The notes beneath the pieces were generated by a model. It saw only the letters and a list, made by a program, of their open reading frames with translations. It made no database searches and was not told the origin of the DNA. A stretch of DNA of 64,000 bases from the NCBI GenBank assembly GCA_947172415.1, contig OX359191.1:6984130-7048129 (forward strand), given 5' to 3'. Positions 12,481 to 25,711 of this stretch are shown in pieces (within the stretch, counting starts at the first letter, position 1; each line of letters opens with the position of its first letter). The translations under genes and the position numbers were made by a program. Source of the stretch: Chondrosia reniformis. Taxonomy: Eukaryota > Porifera > Demospongiae > Chondrillida > Chondrillidae.

Positions 12481-14019
12481 GGTAGATCTGGAGGTAAATC
12501 ACGCGAAGGAGCGTAGTGGTTGTTGCTACCTTCAGCCATGTTAGCTGGTCTCCGTTCATTGTCAGTTTCCTGTGAAAGCGATATCCTGTTATTTTGCATG
12601 CTATTGCAAAAGTTCAGTGTCCTGTACATCGGAGCAAACTGTGTTTGCCCCATAGTGTACTGGTTGTCTGCAATGTTGACTGCTTTCAACTTTGTTGTCA
12701 AGGTTGCAAAGATTCCCTATATACTCTTTGTCATTCCTTGGTCATGCCAGTACATATGTATACGTATACATATAATAATAATAATAATTGCATATACATG
12801 CACGATACTCTTTCTCTTGGCTTGTTTTATGTACGAACATACATACAATATCATATGTATGATACATTTCTCTTGTTGTAGGAGACAAACCTCCAGAAAG
12901 AGTAAAGTCAAAACAACCAAACTACTTAACTCTAACTAAAGCTGCTGCTTCAAAGAGATATGTCACTAAATCCTCTAGATATTCAAAACGGTTTGTATCA
13001 CAGTATATATGTATGTACGTATATGATAGGTTACTGTTGGCTGTCTTTAGGTATATTGTAACTCATTAATATTATTGTTATAGCCTTATATGCATGTAGT
13101 ACAGTCAATATAGAATAATGTCTACATGTATATGATTAATAAAACATTTCAGTATTTCCTGTATATATGGTTGACATCAAAAGAATGAATAGTTCTCCAA
13201 TATAAGACTTAATTATTAACAATAATCTGACAGTGTATAGTTTTGGATTAGGATATTCTTTCTTTAATAATGTACCTACTGTAGAGGTCACTTGGACAAA
13301 GAGAACTGTTACTCAATCTCATCTTCATTTCCAAGCAACAGAAGAACAGTTACAGGACATTGACTAAGAGATGTTACATATATATACATACAAAAATGAA
13401 TTTTAAATAAATGTATTATATATAGTCTTTAGATGATTGTTTATAATACTTTCTTTTGTGTTGTACTACTATTCTATTGTGTATATATAATTAAAGAATT
13501 TGAGATATCAATGTTTCGATGATTAGCTTGAAAACATGTACTGTAGCTATAGTGCGTACGTACGTATATATATATATATTATACCCATTCAAGTATAGAG
13601 AAACTGACTGCAATTTATACATAATTGCAAAAGATCCATGTACGTAGATAAACTATTATCTTTTGTGTACATACGTATATATATAATACATGAAATGCCA
13701 TGTAATTATATATTAAATGATTTATAAACTAATTCAGTTAATACACCAATTTTCTTATACATACACATCTACATTTATATTTTAGAATCTAGAGTAAAAA
13801 GAGGTTACTCCTTTACATTTCTTCTTTAATGGGCCATCCGTTTACTATTCTTCTATATATTATACACTGGGCCTGATAGCAATTTGTAAAGTGTTGCATG
13901 TGAAGATTGCAATACAACTTCCACTGTTTAGAATCAACCATAATCTTGTTCATTATACAATGATACAACACTTGATACAATTTATACATCATGATCATAC
14001 ACTAATATGTATAACCAAA

Positions 14020-17000
14020 TTAAATGTTCCCTCTTGATCCAAACCCTCCTTCAGAAATAAGGTACTTCACTACATGTTTGTGTCCTTTCCTCCTAGCCAC
14101 TGTCAAGCAGTCCTCTCCACTTGTATTAACATCAAACTTCCTTCTTCCAAATAAGGGCAATAAGTACTTGATAACTTGGAGATGGCCCTTAAGACAGGCC
14201 AAGTGTAGAGCACTGTATCCATACTACAAGATAATCATAATTACGAATATAAACATGAAAACAAACATATACAGTATGTTTTGGGTCAGTTGTCCAGACA
14301 GGACTTGCAATCGATAATCGGTAAAAAGGTTATCGCTGCATGGTTATGTCATTCTAGTGGGAAAGTTTGTTCAAATGATAGTCGTGAGTGCTAACTAATT
14401 ACCTATTTCAATGTCCGGTTTGGACAACCGACCCAAAAAGTACTGTATAAGTATAGATATGGTACACTTGTAGTTAATATGTAAATCAACATTATCTACT
14501 TCAAATTGTTCACTAGACTATGGGGACAGCATATACTACTAATCATCCAAAATGGAGTGGAATTTACTTGTTTACATAATATTGCTGATCATGTGACCTC
14601 CAGCCAATGGGATCCATCTGAGAAGGTCACATGACTGACACGTTTTCTTAGTTAATTCAGCCAAATAAGAGTTGGAACAAACAGGCGACCTTCCAATCAG
14701 GTCAAGGAATACCTCATCCACCTGTATGTAGTGATTATTATAGAGTGACCTAAACATTTGTGCTGATTCAAAGGCACCAGTGCCACTATTCAGTACCTAT
14801 ATATAGGAAATTATTTTAGCATATCAGTGAGAAGACCTAACTTAAAGACAGTAGTCACAGAGACAAGCTAGTATTAGAAACTAGTGTTTAGTTGTAAAAT
14901 TGTGTCACTGCAAGCTTTGTAAGATTATGAATTTAAAATACGTATTCCCTTATCAAAATAATGTATTTCAATTTTGTATCATCTCTGTGATGTATATAGT
15001 TCAAATGTTGTTGCTCTACTAATTCTGGTCTAACTATTACATAATAATCAATAATAATATTTTATGTGCTTTTGAAGCATCCATTTGATTATAATTGAAA
15101 TTAAAGATTAAGAAAGTCCTTTGCAAAGTCCCATCAGGCTACACCCTTCTGAACTAAATAAATAAACAGTCATATAGAATTAACGAAAACTAAAAGATTT
15201 TCAAATTGATTTGTTCTACAAATGTCTATTATCTAATCAAATCAAAAAAATGACTTTCTCTTATAAATCATCATATGTGACCTTCCACAGTAATCCTGTA
15301 AGTTATATAATTATACAAAGATACTTTTGCAGCGTCAATACAGCATTCACAATTAATATCTACCAACACAAGTTGAATAGCTTAATTCTTACCTATGTAT
15401 GTACACTATTTCTTTATACTCAATGACTGTGGTATATGTACTATCCAACACTGACTACAACAGCACTTACTTGTTATACAGAGAAGTGTCTTACCTTGTT
15501 CTTGTGGTACACATTAGCTTTACGTTCCTCTGTCAGATGTTGTACTACTTGTAACTGACCATATTGACAGGCTAGCAGTAGAGCTGTGGTACCATACTAA
15601 AGTAAGAAATATGTAAATTCATTGAAATCAGTTATAACACTTCAATCACTGCACTTCAGACAAGTGCTAAACAGATAGATACGTAGTTCACAATATTATA
15701 CTGTTAAACTACATATTAACATAAACTACTTAAATTTACATATAACATAAATGCTTAAAGTCATAAGTAACTACATTACATGATCAGTCATGGCATGATC
15801 ATTTATGGGATATCTTACAAATGCTACATACAAACTTTTATATCATCACTAGTTGCTATTTCTATGATATATTACACCAAATAACAGTGTCAACCATATG
15901 ATATATCAACTTCAAATGTACAGTTCTATATACTAAAAGATTTATTTAATGTATAGCTTTAATTAATCAACACTTTTACAAGTTAATACTTACATTGCTT
16001 TCCTCTTCTAAATTAACACCATATCTATCAATTAAGCAAATGATGATGGTTTGTTTACCATACATAGCTGCCTTCATTAGAGGAGTCACACCTTCCTGTG
16101 TACATAAGAAGGGAAATATTTGAGATTGGAAACTTCAACGTATAACAAGTTATAGTTAACATCATTTATTCCAAACCAAACACATTATTATATACAATAT
16201 ACACTTTATAGGTACAAACATTGTTACAAATCCTTATACACTATTGTACTTCTAAAATTATAATTAGTACATATAACTAGTACATACAACTAGTACATAC
16301 AACTAGAACTGTTTATGAGCATTTTGTATCTCACTCTTCTTTCTTAGTTGTTTTCATAATAAAATATTCTATCAGTGATTATCATCTAATACAGATACCC
16401 TCAAATAAACCTACAAGTTCTCACAAAGTCAATTAATAATACCAGCGGATCCTATTTTTAAGAATATATATATATACGTATGTACTGGTGGATATAGCAA
16501 ATACTTAACATGTAATCACACTATTGTAGTTCACCATTCCTTATACAATTACCCCAGTTACCTCACTATAGCAATATAAGAGACACTAACTCATTTCTTA
16601 CCTTATTCCTTTCTTCAGGAGAGAACTTCAGTTCTTCAACAATGAGGCTCACCATTACAGGATTGTCTTGTATATTTGTACTGGCAAAGTGAATTAGACT
16701 GTCTCCATATACTTCAACATCCTGGAATTTACCAGCTTCTATGAACTTTGGTAGTAGGAACTCCAGCAAATCCACATTGCCACTAAAGGCAGACCAGTGT
16801 AAGGCATTTACATTATCCTGGATTAGGAAGCATAAGACAGGAGCTTAAAGGTTTTTGATAAAGACGAGATATAGACATTTAGAAACATACTACAGTAGAA
16901 TCTCATTATAACGAAATTGCTTATAGTGAATGTCTCAGTATAGTGAAGTACTTTGTTAGCCCCAGCAAAAGTTGTATACTATTATATTCATTCAATATAG

Positions 17001-20000
17001 TATATATTCAATATAAGGAACTAATTTGGTCCCCTTTGAGCTTCACTATAATGAGATTCCACTGTATATACCATACACTTGCACTATATCAACTCCTAAA
17101 CAGTATGTTTTATATGCAAATTAGTGAGAATTTGTGTCCAAACACTGGACACTAATATACTCAACATTACAGGGATATCATGGATTACTTGAATAACAAT
17201 GTAAAGATTTAGTGAAATAGGATTAGCTATATAAAAAGATTAGTGAGTCATTTCTATACAATGTTTTAACAAACACATCCTTGTTTATCTATACTTTCAA
17301 GGGGACTAGTGGTATATGCCAGATAAATGGAATATTTGATTACAATTATGTCAATTATGCAATGTCTGTTCAAAGGCTAAGTGACAAAAGTGGGAGATTA
17401 AGTAAATATTTAAAGAAGATAACACAGTCTTCTGTGGAACTTTGGAGGATTTGCCATCTCGGGTGATATACTAGTTTGCCATTTGCTGAGACATTGGTCT
17501 CACAAGTACTAAGATAAGACTTCATTGCTAAACAATTCCTCATCTACTTATCAGAGAGTATTGTAATACCAATATTAACTAATACATACTTTAAAGAACC
17601 GGACTTAAAGCAATAATGATCTATACATAAATTAACAAGCTCCCTGTCACTAGTAAAGCTAGGTTGCCTGTAGTGATGACAGATCAGCTCACTCTCCCCC
17701 AGCTGCTGTGTTCTAAGAGGTGAGTAGACTAGCACCTCTGACTACAGAGCAGTTAAGGTTTTGTTTACTGTAATTACTTAAAAGGAACTTGTAGTTACTC
17801 TCTACAGTTGTAGTTAATATACGTACACATTAGAGGCAACTTTAACTTACACTTGTAGAATAAATAATTATGTTGTATAAATCTAATGTCACGTTCAGGA
17901 CACATATAGTATATACTATATACACTTATGGAAAATGCATTTTTCACTTCAAATCATTATATAGTCTTTATTATAACCATTTCCACTGTAACAGTTATTT
18001 TGATTGCCTTCATGTGATAAATCCCTTTTCAAAAACAGAGACTACCGTAAATATGCCATGTTGTTCAATAATATACAGAACCATAAATTATATACTGTAT
18101 TGCCATTGCGTAGACTATAATGAAGTCATTGATATACAGAGCTAACAGAAGTACAAACTGATCACATGAATTAACTGTATGGTTAATAGCTACAGTGTTT
18201 AGAAGGACATTAACATGTGTTTAGGTTGTGAAAATTAGGTAATCAAAGAGAATTAATTGTTTATTTACTAGTTCTCTATATCTAATAAGTAAACATACTA
18301 TTCATACACTTCCTATAATACCACACTTAACTGACTAGAACTATATAGAATGATATAACTGATACTGTAGAATTGAAATCACTGTCCAACTAATGATAAT
18401 TAAATGTACATTTTAAACACACCAGTTACACAATTAATTGCAACCAATGCCAATTATAATTGTAATCAATATAACTCACAATATCCACCAACACAAGTTG
18501 AATCCCTTAACTCTTACCTACACTATCTTTCATACCTAATGACTACTATCCAAACACTTGCTACAACAATACTTACTTGTTATACAGAGAAGTGTCTTAC
18601 CTTGTTCTTGTGGTACACATTAGCTTTACGTTCCACTGTCAGATGTTGTACTACTTGTAACTGACCTTCCAGACAGGCTAGCAGTAGAGCTGTGGTACCA
18701 TCCTAAAGTAAGAAATATGTAAACTCATTAAAATCAGTTATAAACCTACAATCATTGAAATTCATACAAGTGCTATACTGATATATAGTTCACAATATTA
18801 TGTTGTTAAAACATAAAGTACTTAAATTTATATATAAAAATGTTAAAATCACAAGTAACTACATTACATGATCAGCCATGGCCCTCGCTATCTTTCAAGT
18901 GCTACATACAAACTTTTATATCATCACTAGTTGATATTTCTATGATATGTTACACCAACTAACAGAGTCAACCGTATGGTATATCAACTTCACATGTACT
19001 AGTAAGATTCAAGGGCAGTTATTTAATGTATATAGCTTTAATAAATACAACTATTACATATTAATACTCACATTGCTTTCCTCTTCTAATTTGACACAAT
19101 GTGTATCAATTAAGCAACTAATGATGGCTTGCTTACCATACATGGCTGCCTTCATTAGAGGAGTTGCACCTCCCTGTGTACATAAGAAGGGAAATATTTG
19201 AGATTGGAAACTTCAACATACAACAAGTTATAGCTAACATCATTTAATTCCAAAGCCAAACACACATTCATTTATTGTTTACAATATACACTTTATTGAT
19301 ATAAACATTGTTACAGATCCTTATACACACCATTGTACTTCTAAAATTATAACTAGTACTGTACATACAATTAGTACATACAACTAGTACATACAACTAG
19401 TACATACAACTAGTACATACAACTAGTACATACAACTAGTACATACAACTAGTACATACAACTAGTACATACAACTAGTACATACAACTAGTACATGCAA
19501 ATAGTAGTTATGAGTTTTGTTGCATTAAGAGATGATTGGCATGTAAAGATTTAAAGGAACATTGAAATTTAAAACTCGTAATCTTTTACAGTATGTTTAA
19601 CTCCTATACTTGAAATAACCCCCCACCTTTAACTCAAAATAATGAAGCGTCTAAGTATGATTTAACAATTATAGCTTCGAAATGTCAGGGACTGGAATAA
19701 TGACCAATGAGAAATTAGAGGATCCCTTTGCTGACTTGGATGAAGACAAATCCACAATGGACAAGGACCAACATGCATGTAATTAACTTAGTTATCATTT
19801 GTTATGTCTCACTCTTCTTTCTTAGTTGTTTTTATAATAAAATATTCTATCAGTGATTATCATCTAATACAGAAGCAATGATAACCTCAAATAAACCTAC
19901 AAGTTCTAACAAAGTCAAGATTAAAAATACCCATACATCCTATATAAGTATATATGTTATACATATGTATGTACTGGTGGATGTAGCAAATACTTAACAT

Positions 20001-23000
20001 GTAATCACACTACTGTAGTTTACCATTCCTTATACAATTACCCCAGTTACCTCACTATAGCAATATAAGAGACACTAACTCATTTCTTACCTTATTCCTT
20101 TCTTCAGGAGAGAACTTCAGTTCTTCAACAATGTGGCTCACCATTGCAGGATTGTCTTGTTCATTTCTACTGGCATAGTGAATTATACTGTCTCCATATA
20201 CATCAACATCATGGAGTTTACCAGCTTCTATGAACTTTGGTAGTAGGAACTTCAGTAAATCCACATTGCCACTACAGGCAGACCAGTGTAAGGCATTTCC
20301 ATCATACTGGATTAGGAAGCATAAGACAGGAGCTTAAAGGTTTTTGACAAAGAAGTGATAAAGACATTCAGAAACATATACTATATACTATACACTTGCA
20401 CTATACCAACTCCTAAACAGTATTTTTTTACATGTAAATTAGGGAGAATTTGTGTCCAAACACTGGACACTAATATACTCAACGTTACAGGGATATCATG
20501 GATACTTGATTAACAATGGCCCTTATGACAGGCAAAGTGTGGAGCACTGTTTCCATACTACAAGATACACATACGTAATTATGGATTTCAACATGAAAAC
20601 AAACATACAAGTGTAGCAATGGTACACTTGTAGTTAATATGTAAATCAGCACTAGTATCTAATTCAAATTGTTCACTAGACTATGGGGATGGCATATACT
20701 ACTAATCATCCAAAATGGAGTGGAATTTATATGTTTACATAATATTGCTGATCATGTGACCTTCTGATCAAGTCAATAGTGGCACTGGTGCCTTTGAATC
20801 AGCACAAATGTTTAGGTTGGTAGACGTTGTGCTCTACCACCTGTGGTCCAAATATTACATAATAATCAATACATTGCTATCAATGCAAATGTGCCACTCA
20901 AACTGTAAACCAATCAATCAATATTCCACCCCATACTAACAACAAATCTACTTCAGAGAAATGACATATATTGTACTTTTGAAGAAAATTATTTGAACTA
21001 TACATATATACAGTTACATGCACTAACACTCATCATGAAAAAGATTACAGAGAGAGAGTTAATGACACAACTCCAAATGCTAAGTGACCAAAGTCTTATC
21101 TTTGTCGGGAGACTGAAGTTAAGTATCATTGAAAGACAACAAATGACAAGTCTATTTTAATGTAGCAGTCACTTTACTGGTACTCTACTGGTAAGGAAAC
21201 CTCAATTGTTTAACTGCAATAGTAATTATTGGCAGGTTTGCTTCTCAAAATCCATTACATGCTTTATTGATGAGCAAAACAGAATATAGTCTGCATGCAT
21301 TCAACTGAGTTGTGTGCCTCAACCTTCTCCCTAAGTAACAAATCTGGTATCTACCAACACAAGTTGTATCCCTTAACACTTACCTACACTGTATCTCTAT
21401 ACCCAATAAGTATATGTATACTATCCTTAAAGTATAAGTATATGTATACTATCCGTATACTGGATGGATGGATGGATGGATATTGATGCTTTAGGATTGA
21501 CGTTCCCCTATTATTTTTCCCTAGGGTTTAGATCTTAAAGTTCCCCTATTATTATCCCCTAGGGTTTAGATCTTAAAGTTCCCCTATTATTTTTCCCTAG
21601 GGTTTAGATCTTAAAGTTCCCCTATTATTTTCCCCTAGGGTTTAGATCTTAAAGTTCCCCTATTATTTTCCCCTAGGGTTTAGATCTTAAAGTTCCCCTA
21701 TTATTTTCCCCTAGGGTTTAGATCTTAAAGTTCCCATATTATTTTTCCCTAGGGTTTAGATCTTAAAGTTCCCCTATTATTTTTCCCTAGGGTTTAGATC
21801 TTAAAGTTCCCCTATTATTTTTCCCTAGGGTTTAAGTGTTAGTGACTCCTGATCAGGTAAATGCTTTTAAACTTGCAGTCTTTTCTCATTATATGCACTT
21901 TCAGTATGATTCAGTTTATAATCTAATATATAATGTCAGAATTAATGAAGATATTTCAATTAATAATAATATTCAAATTATCTTTAATCCATAGTGTTTA
22001 CAAGTTTCAAATATTTTTATAAAACAACCTACGTATGAGTTATTTATTGTAAAATATATGGGTTAAACTTATACATATATACGTATATAGTACAATAAAT
22101 ATAGCTAAAGAGTAGAAATTAATATTATTTCCATGTGTACTTTACGTAGCACAATACACTCACGGCATCTTCTTCTTCCACATTATGCCCTGCATCCAAC
22201 AAGAGCTTCAAGACCTCCATATCTCCACTTCTACCAGCTTGTAGCAAAGACTATTAGTTTGGGATCAAATAAAGAATGATATTTTATTTGAATCATGCAT
22301 TGAATGTTGATTATACATAATATAAGTCTTATATACAATATGTATGCATATGAATGTACACAAATACAGTCATGGCTGTTTAGTATGGCCTTTGATAATC
22401 CAGTTCCCTCGATATCAGGATGACTTTTCAGGGAAACAGGTCTTAATAGTATAATTATTTTGTACATGAGAAACCAGCCCTTAGTTTACCTTTTGTATAT
22501 CTACATATACGAATCAATCACACATATGGTGATCTGTATATATAAAAAATGTACACTTTCAATTCCTTATATGGTCAATATTTATTGTAATGGATGGGAA
22601 TGGAATAAGAACTGTACATCTGCAAAACCTACTCCTTTCTTCTTCTTTCTGGACAGAGATCTTTCCTTCTTTGTAGCATAGTCCCAAAGTTCCTTCAACT
22701 GTAAATGTAGCTTTCCAAACATGTTTGAGACAATTTCAGAGTTAACTCTCACAGCTTTAATCACAGCATCACAAGTATATGTCTCCTTCAGTTCCTAGAA
22801 GAGGTGGAAAAGAAATTAAAATATTCTACTAGCAGGACACAAAGCCTAAATGTACAGTTTTAGAAATGCATTTGTCACATGTTGGTATATTGTATGCATA
22901 AACGCATTATTTCTATATAGACTACCTCAATACTGCCTTCTTCTGACTTCAGACTTTTCTTCAGATTAATCATCATTTTCAAATCTGCCAAATCTTCTGA

Positions 23001-25711
23001 TTCACTCAAACTCTTCATTTTCTCTTCTACTTGAGATAAAATGGCTGCCTTGGGTTCAATTTGCAGCTGGTATTTGTAGAACTTGTCTTTTATCAAAGAA
23101 ACCTTTCAAGTAAAGATATGTACGTTAAGTAAATTCATAAATTACAAATTAGCATTCCAAATATTATGTAAATCATTCGGTTATTATTCACATAGGTAAC
23201 AGAGGAGTGGCAGTGGTCACCATAGCAACTAGGTATAAGCTATATATATAATGTCTACATGCACATACAACACTATATAAATAAGTATCAGGTTGTATAT
23301 ATACTATATCCACAGACCCAAAGAATACAATTTGTACATTGTGTAGTCACTACTTACAACATCCTCCTCTAATATAGTTTGCTTTTCTTCCTCTTTCTCA
23401 CGACTGGATTTCTCTTCAAGTTGCCTCTTCAGTGACTCCACCTTCTCAACCAAGTCTACATCCACCAACTACAGACAAGTTAATACTTACATTGGTCTAT
23501 ACTTGTGATACTTGTACATCAAATGTAACAACATCTGTATACATACACAGTACATGGATGATACAAACTTGTGCTAGTGAGATGTTACATTGGTGAAGAA
23601 TACAATCATTTAGAATGAGTGTGCTACTGTCAATCTCACCTCTTCCAACTGCTTCACTTCTCCTCTACATTTCAACAACTTTTCCCTTGTTCTCTTCAAC
23701 TCGTTCTGTGACTGACTCAGTTCTTCTTCTTTGGCTCTCAGTTTAGTCTTTAGAGCATGAAGCTCCACCATTGTCATGTGGTGCATTCCCTCCATACTCT
23801 TCATCTCTGCCTTATGTTTCTCTCTGGAATGACTTGGAGTTTTCTGAGCAAAGGAAATCACATACAACCTAACCATACGAACAACAGCTATGCAATTGAA
23901 CCACAACTACTATGATAAGACCTTAATTAGAATAGTCAGTATTATACAATATCAGGTTTATAATGCATGCGGTTGACAAGTATAAAAATAATATTAAATA
24001 AGCCAGGAATATATGATATATACACATATAATTATGACATTAACATGGATTGAATACATTAATACAAAATGTACTGGCCAAAGCAACAGACACAATTGCT
24101 ATAACTAATAATTCCTTGTATATCATATACTGTGGACATCACTGCTAAGACTATCACTGGGACAGAATCAAAGTGGTTCATACACTGATTTGGTGGGATA
24201 AACTACCCAATATAATATGCAAGTGGGAGGCAAGAGATACAAATATGGCACAAATTTAATATGATGTTAATTGTCTTACAGACACGTAATGATGTACTCA
24301 CTGAAGGAACATGAAGAGTTCCAAGTTGAACATCAATAGCAAAGTAACCAAACACGATTGCCTTCTCAACTCCAAACTCTCTCAGCTGACAAACATGTGA
24401 CAGTAGGATTGGAGCAATCATCACCGCAGCTTCCTTCATCAGTCGGAACATCACCATGGTGCAGCCTACAGCAAATCCTTCAAAGAGAACGCGATCAATA
24501 CCAAGGGTTTCTGTTAAGTAGAACTGCAAGCGAAATAGCTCAGCCAACATGTAATCAGCGGGATCCCGGTTGACCTTAATCCCCAAGTGGGCGTGGTTGT
24601 CATCAGCAGGAAGCACTGCTCTTCCCTTTGGAAGATTTCCAAGTGCTTCTGTGGCAAACTTGATAACATTAAAGTGGTGGTCAGAAAGGAATTCCTTAAG
24701 GGCTTCTGTTTCTCCTATAGCTTCTGCAGCTTCAGCAATCAGTCGCACATCCAAGGGACTGCTCCATTCAAAAATGTAGTCGAGGATATCATCTTCAGAT
24801 AGTGGAATGTCTACCTGAATCTGCTTGCTGAAATGACCTTTAATTCCAGTGCGGACTGTACGATGAAGACTTTTCAACTGCTTCACATTTAGATCTAAGA
24901 GATAGTTTCCCAATTTCCCATGTATTGAAGTGTACTTTTCTTTAAGCGTAAATGCTCCTGGATATTTTAAGAGTTCCTTTCGATCCTCAAAGGCTTTAAT
25001 GACGGGTTTCCAGGTGTCAATCTCTGAGATGTTGGAAAGTGGAGGTGTTGACTGAGCTACTGTAGCTGGTGGGGGTGGGACTGGCTTAGGAGGTGTGGCA
25101 TCTGAAGTGAGAAGGGCACTATTATAATGCATACAATGATATAATTATTATGTATATTATATTCCATTCATTACTTGAACTAAGGTATAACTTACTTGCT
25201 AAATATTTATCAATTAGTTCCGCTAGTTCTTTATGGTTACCACGAGAAGTGTCCTCCTTAAGTGCGGTAGACAGATGTTTTAACTTCTTCTCATTCGGAT
25301 CAACAACTAAAATCTCATAGAGAGCTCTGTTAGCTGTTCCTAATTCTGGTACTAGCGAACCAACTCGCTCCAGTTCGCTAGTAGTGATAGCACCGAGTTG
25401 ATGAAGACGAGTTGACACTCTACGAACATCACAGTTGTTTACCAACTGATCGTGTAGTAGCTGGATGAAAGAGCGAATTTGGTCTGTAAGTAGCTGCGAC
25501 GATTGCTCTACATATGTACAAACAGGAAAAGTATCAAAGTTGAGCGAATGTACCTATTCAACTTAGTTACTACTCCCGTTTACATCGATAAGGTACTGGC
25601 TAATTACGTACGTATACGTAATTAGGATAGGCTATGGTTGAATTAATTTATATATATGTACCAACTCTAAAATTCAATGATACAGAGACATCACTACCTA
25701 CCTTCAGACAT
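14020..25711 (-). CDS. CARD-like / coiled-coil / ankyrin protein, gene 2 (complete)
   Basis: Fifteen exons: 25702-25711 (ATG), 25196-25507, 24302-25101, 23640-23843, 23358-23468, 22926-23102, 22618-22794, 22164-22250, 20091-20306, 19072-19173, 18601-18702, 16602-16817, 15994-16095, 15495-15596, 14020-14223 (stop TAA). Summed length is 2922 nt, 973 aa, in frame throughout. Residues about 8-105 are CARD-like, 110-125 proline-rich, 135-374 an unrecognised helical domain, 375-597 coiled coil, and 598-973 ankyrin repeats. From residue 598 on, all introns are phase 0; ankyrin exons are 87, 102, 216 or 204 bp. The ankyrin exon that follows 22164-22250 in genes 1 and 3 is missing here, replaced by minisatellite, but the frame is kept. 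The 3' end converges on kinesin copy 1, 656 bp away. Likely intracellular scaffold or sensor (inference). Expression is not shown. Confidence 0.75.
14279..14439. mobile_element. Small MITE, about 160 bp (unit 1/2 border)
   Basis: The ends TTTGGGTCAGTTGTCCAGAC and the complement of GGTTTGGACAACCGACCCAAA form terminal inverted repeats of about 25 bp. The same element is at about 29812-29974 and 43581-43740, so it was in the ancestral unit. It lies in the last intron of the ankyrin gene. Confidence 0.65.
14580..14717 (-). other. Conserved unclassified segment, possible alternative exon
   Basis: A minus-strand open frame with an acceptor-like ATACAG before GTGGATGAGG encodes VDEVFLDLIGRSPVCSNSYL and then stops. 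Homologous DNA at about 30120-30250 and 43890-44010 is changed, and the copy near 20750 is largely deleted. It could be an unused or alternative last exon of the ankyrin gene. Support is weak. Confidence 0.2.
16893..17064. mobile_element. Pogo/Tigger-type MITE, 172 bp
   Basis: Left end CAGTAGAATCTCATTATAAC; the complement of the right end is CAGTGGAATCTCATTATAGT. TA duplications flank it at 16891-16892 and 17065-17066. Equivalent introns near 20370 and 46590 lack it (empty sites), while a truncated copy sits at 49770-49840. Confidence 0.75.
19355..19500. repeat. 13-bp minisatellite (CTAGTACATACAA)n, about 10 copies
   Basis: Near-perfect tandem copies of CTAGTACATACAA in an ankyrin-gene intron. 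The same array has about 4 copies at 45662-45735 and about 3 at 16266-16306, so it has expanded and contracted since duplication. Confidence 0.9.
19682..19792 (+). other. Conserved acidic small ORF, copy 1
   Basis: A plus-strand frame MSGTGIMTNEKLEDPFADLD followed by DEDKSTMDKDQH lies antisense in an intron of gene 2. The paralogous stretch at 45895-45990 keeps the reading frame with mostly conservative changes. A 4-bp TG-CA-TG insertion at 19774-19779 alters its end. It may be an exon of a nested gene or a relic. No flanking exon was identified. Confidence 0.3.
21034..21156 (+). other. Conserved intronic small ORF, copy 2 (death-domain-like start)
   Basis: Starts ATGAAAAAGATTACAGAGAG and encodes ELMTQLQMLSDQSLIFVGRL before a stop. 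Paralogue of the frames at 3449 and 32461; peptide sequence is better kept than the surrounding intron. Confidence 0.3.
21462..21835. repeat. (GGAT)n plus 38-bp minisatellite, 8-9 copies
   Basis: After a short GGAT run come tandem 38-bp units containing TTTAGATCTTAAAGTTCCCC and TATTATTTTCCCTAGGG. Unit 1 has one degenerate copy (about 4380-4415) and unit 3 about three (33540-33662). In unit 2 the array replaces the segment that in units 1 and 3 holds an ankyrin exon. Confidence 0.9.
22367..22500. mobile_element. Truncated copy of the CAGTCATGGCTG MITE, unit 2
   Basis: Only the left part of the element seen whole at 4947-5400 remains. The right end, including its inverted repeat, is deleted. 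Confidence 0.5.

Larger units (their letters stand above)
9127..13363 (+). pseudogene. Kinesin-8-like pseudogene, copy 1
   Basis: Exons: 9127-9228, 9308-9534, 9629-9733, 9990-10065, 10159-10473, 10652-10938, 11068-12162, 12882-12990, 13285-13363; polyA signal at 13406. Motor signatures are [22 protein letters not shown] (switch II), [32 protein letters not shown] and the neck region; the spacing and neck fit the kinesin-8 (KIF18/19) family, plus-end microtubule motors. The N-terminal motor half with the P-loop is absent. Switch I (SSRSHA) is deleted with a frame change at about 9327. A 4-bp insertion at 9718-9723 shifts frame. GAG became TAG at 10360-10362. A 4-bp insertion at 11619-11624 leads to a stop at 11636. 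The tail has coiled coil and a proline/serine-rich region with five 11-residue repeats. It is head-to-head with the ankyrin gene and cannot encode a working motor. Confidence 0.82.

Noticed and set aside
21484-21835. Possible CRISPR-like array
   Set aside because: Direct 38-bp units without unique spacers in a eukaryotic intron: a minisatellite.
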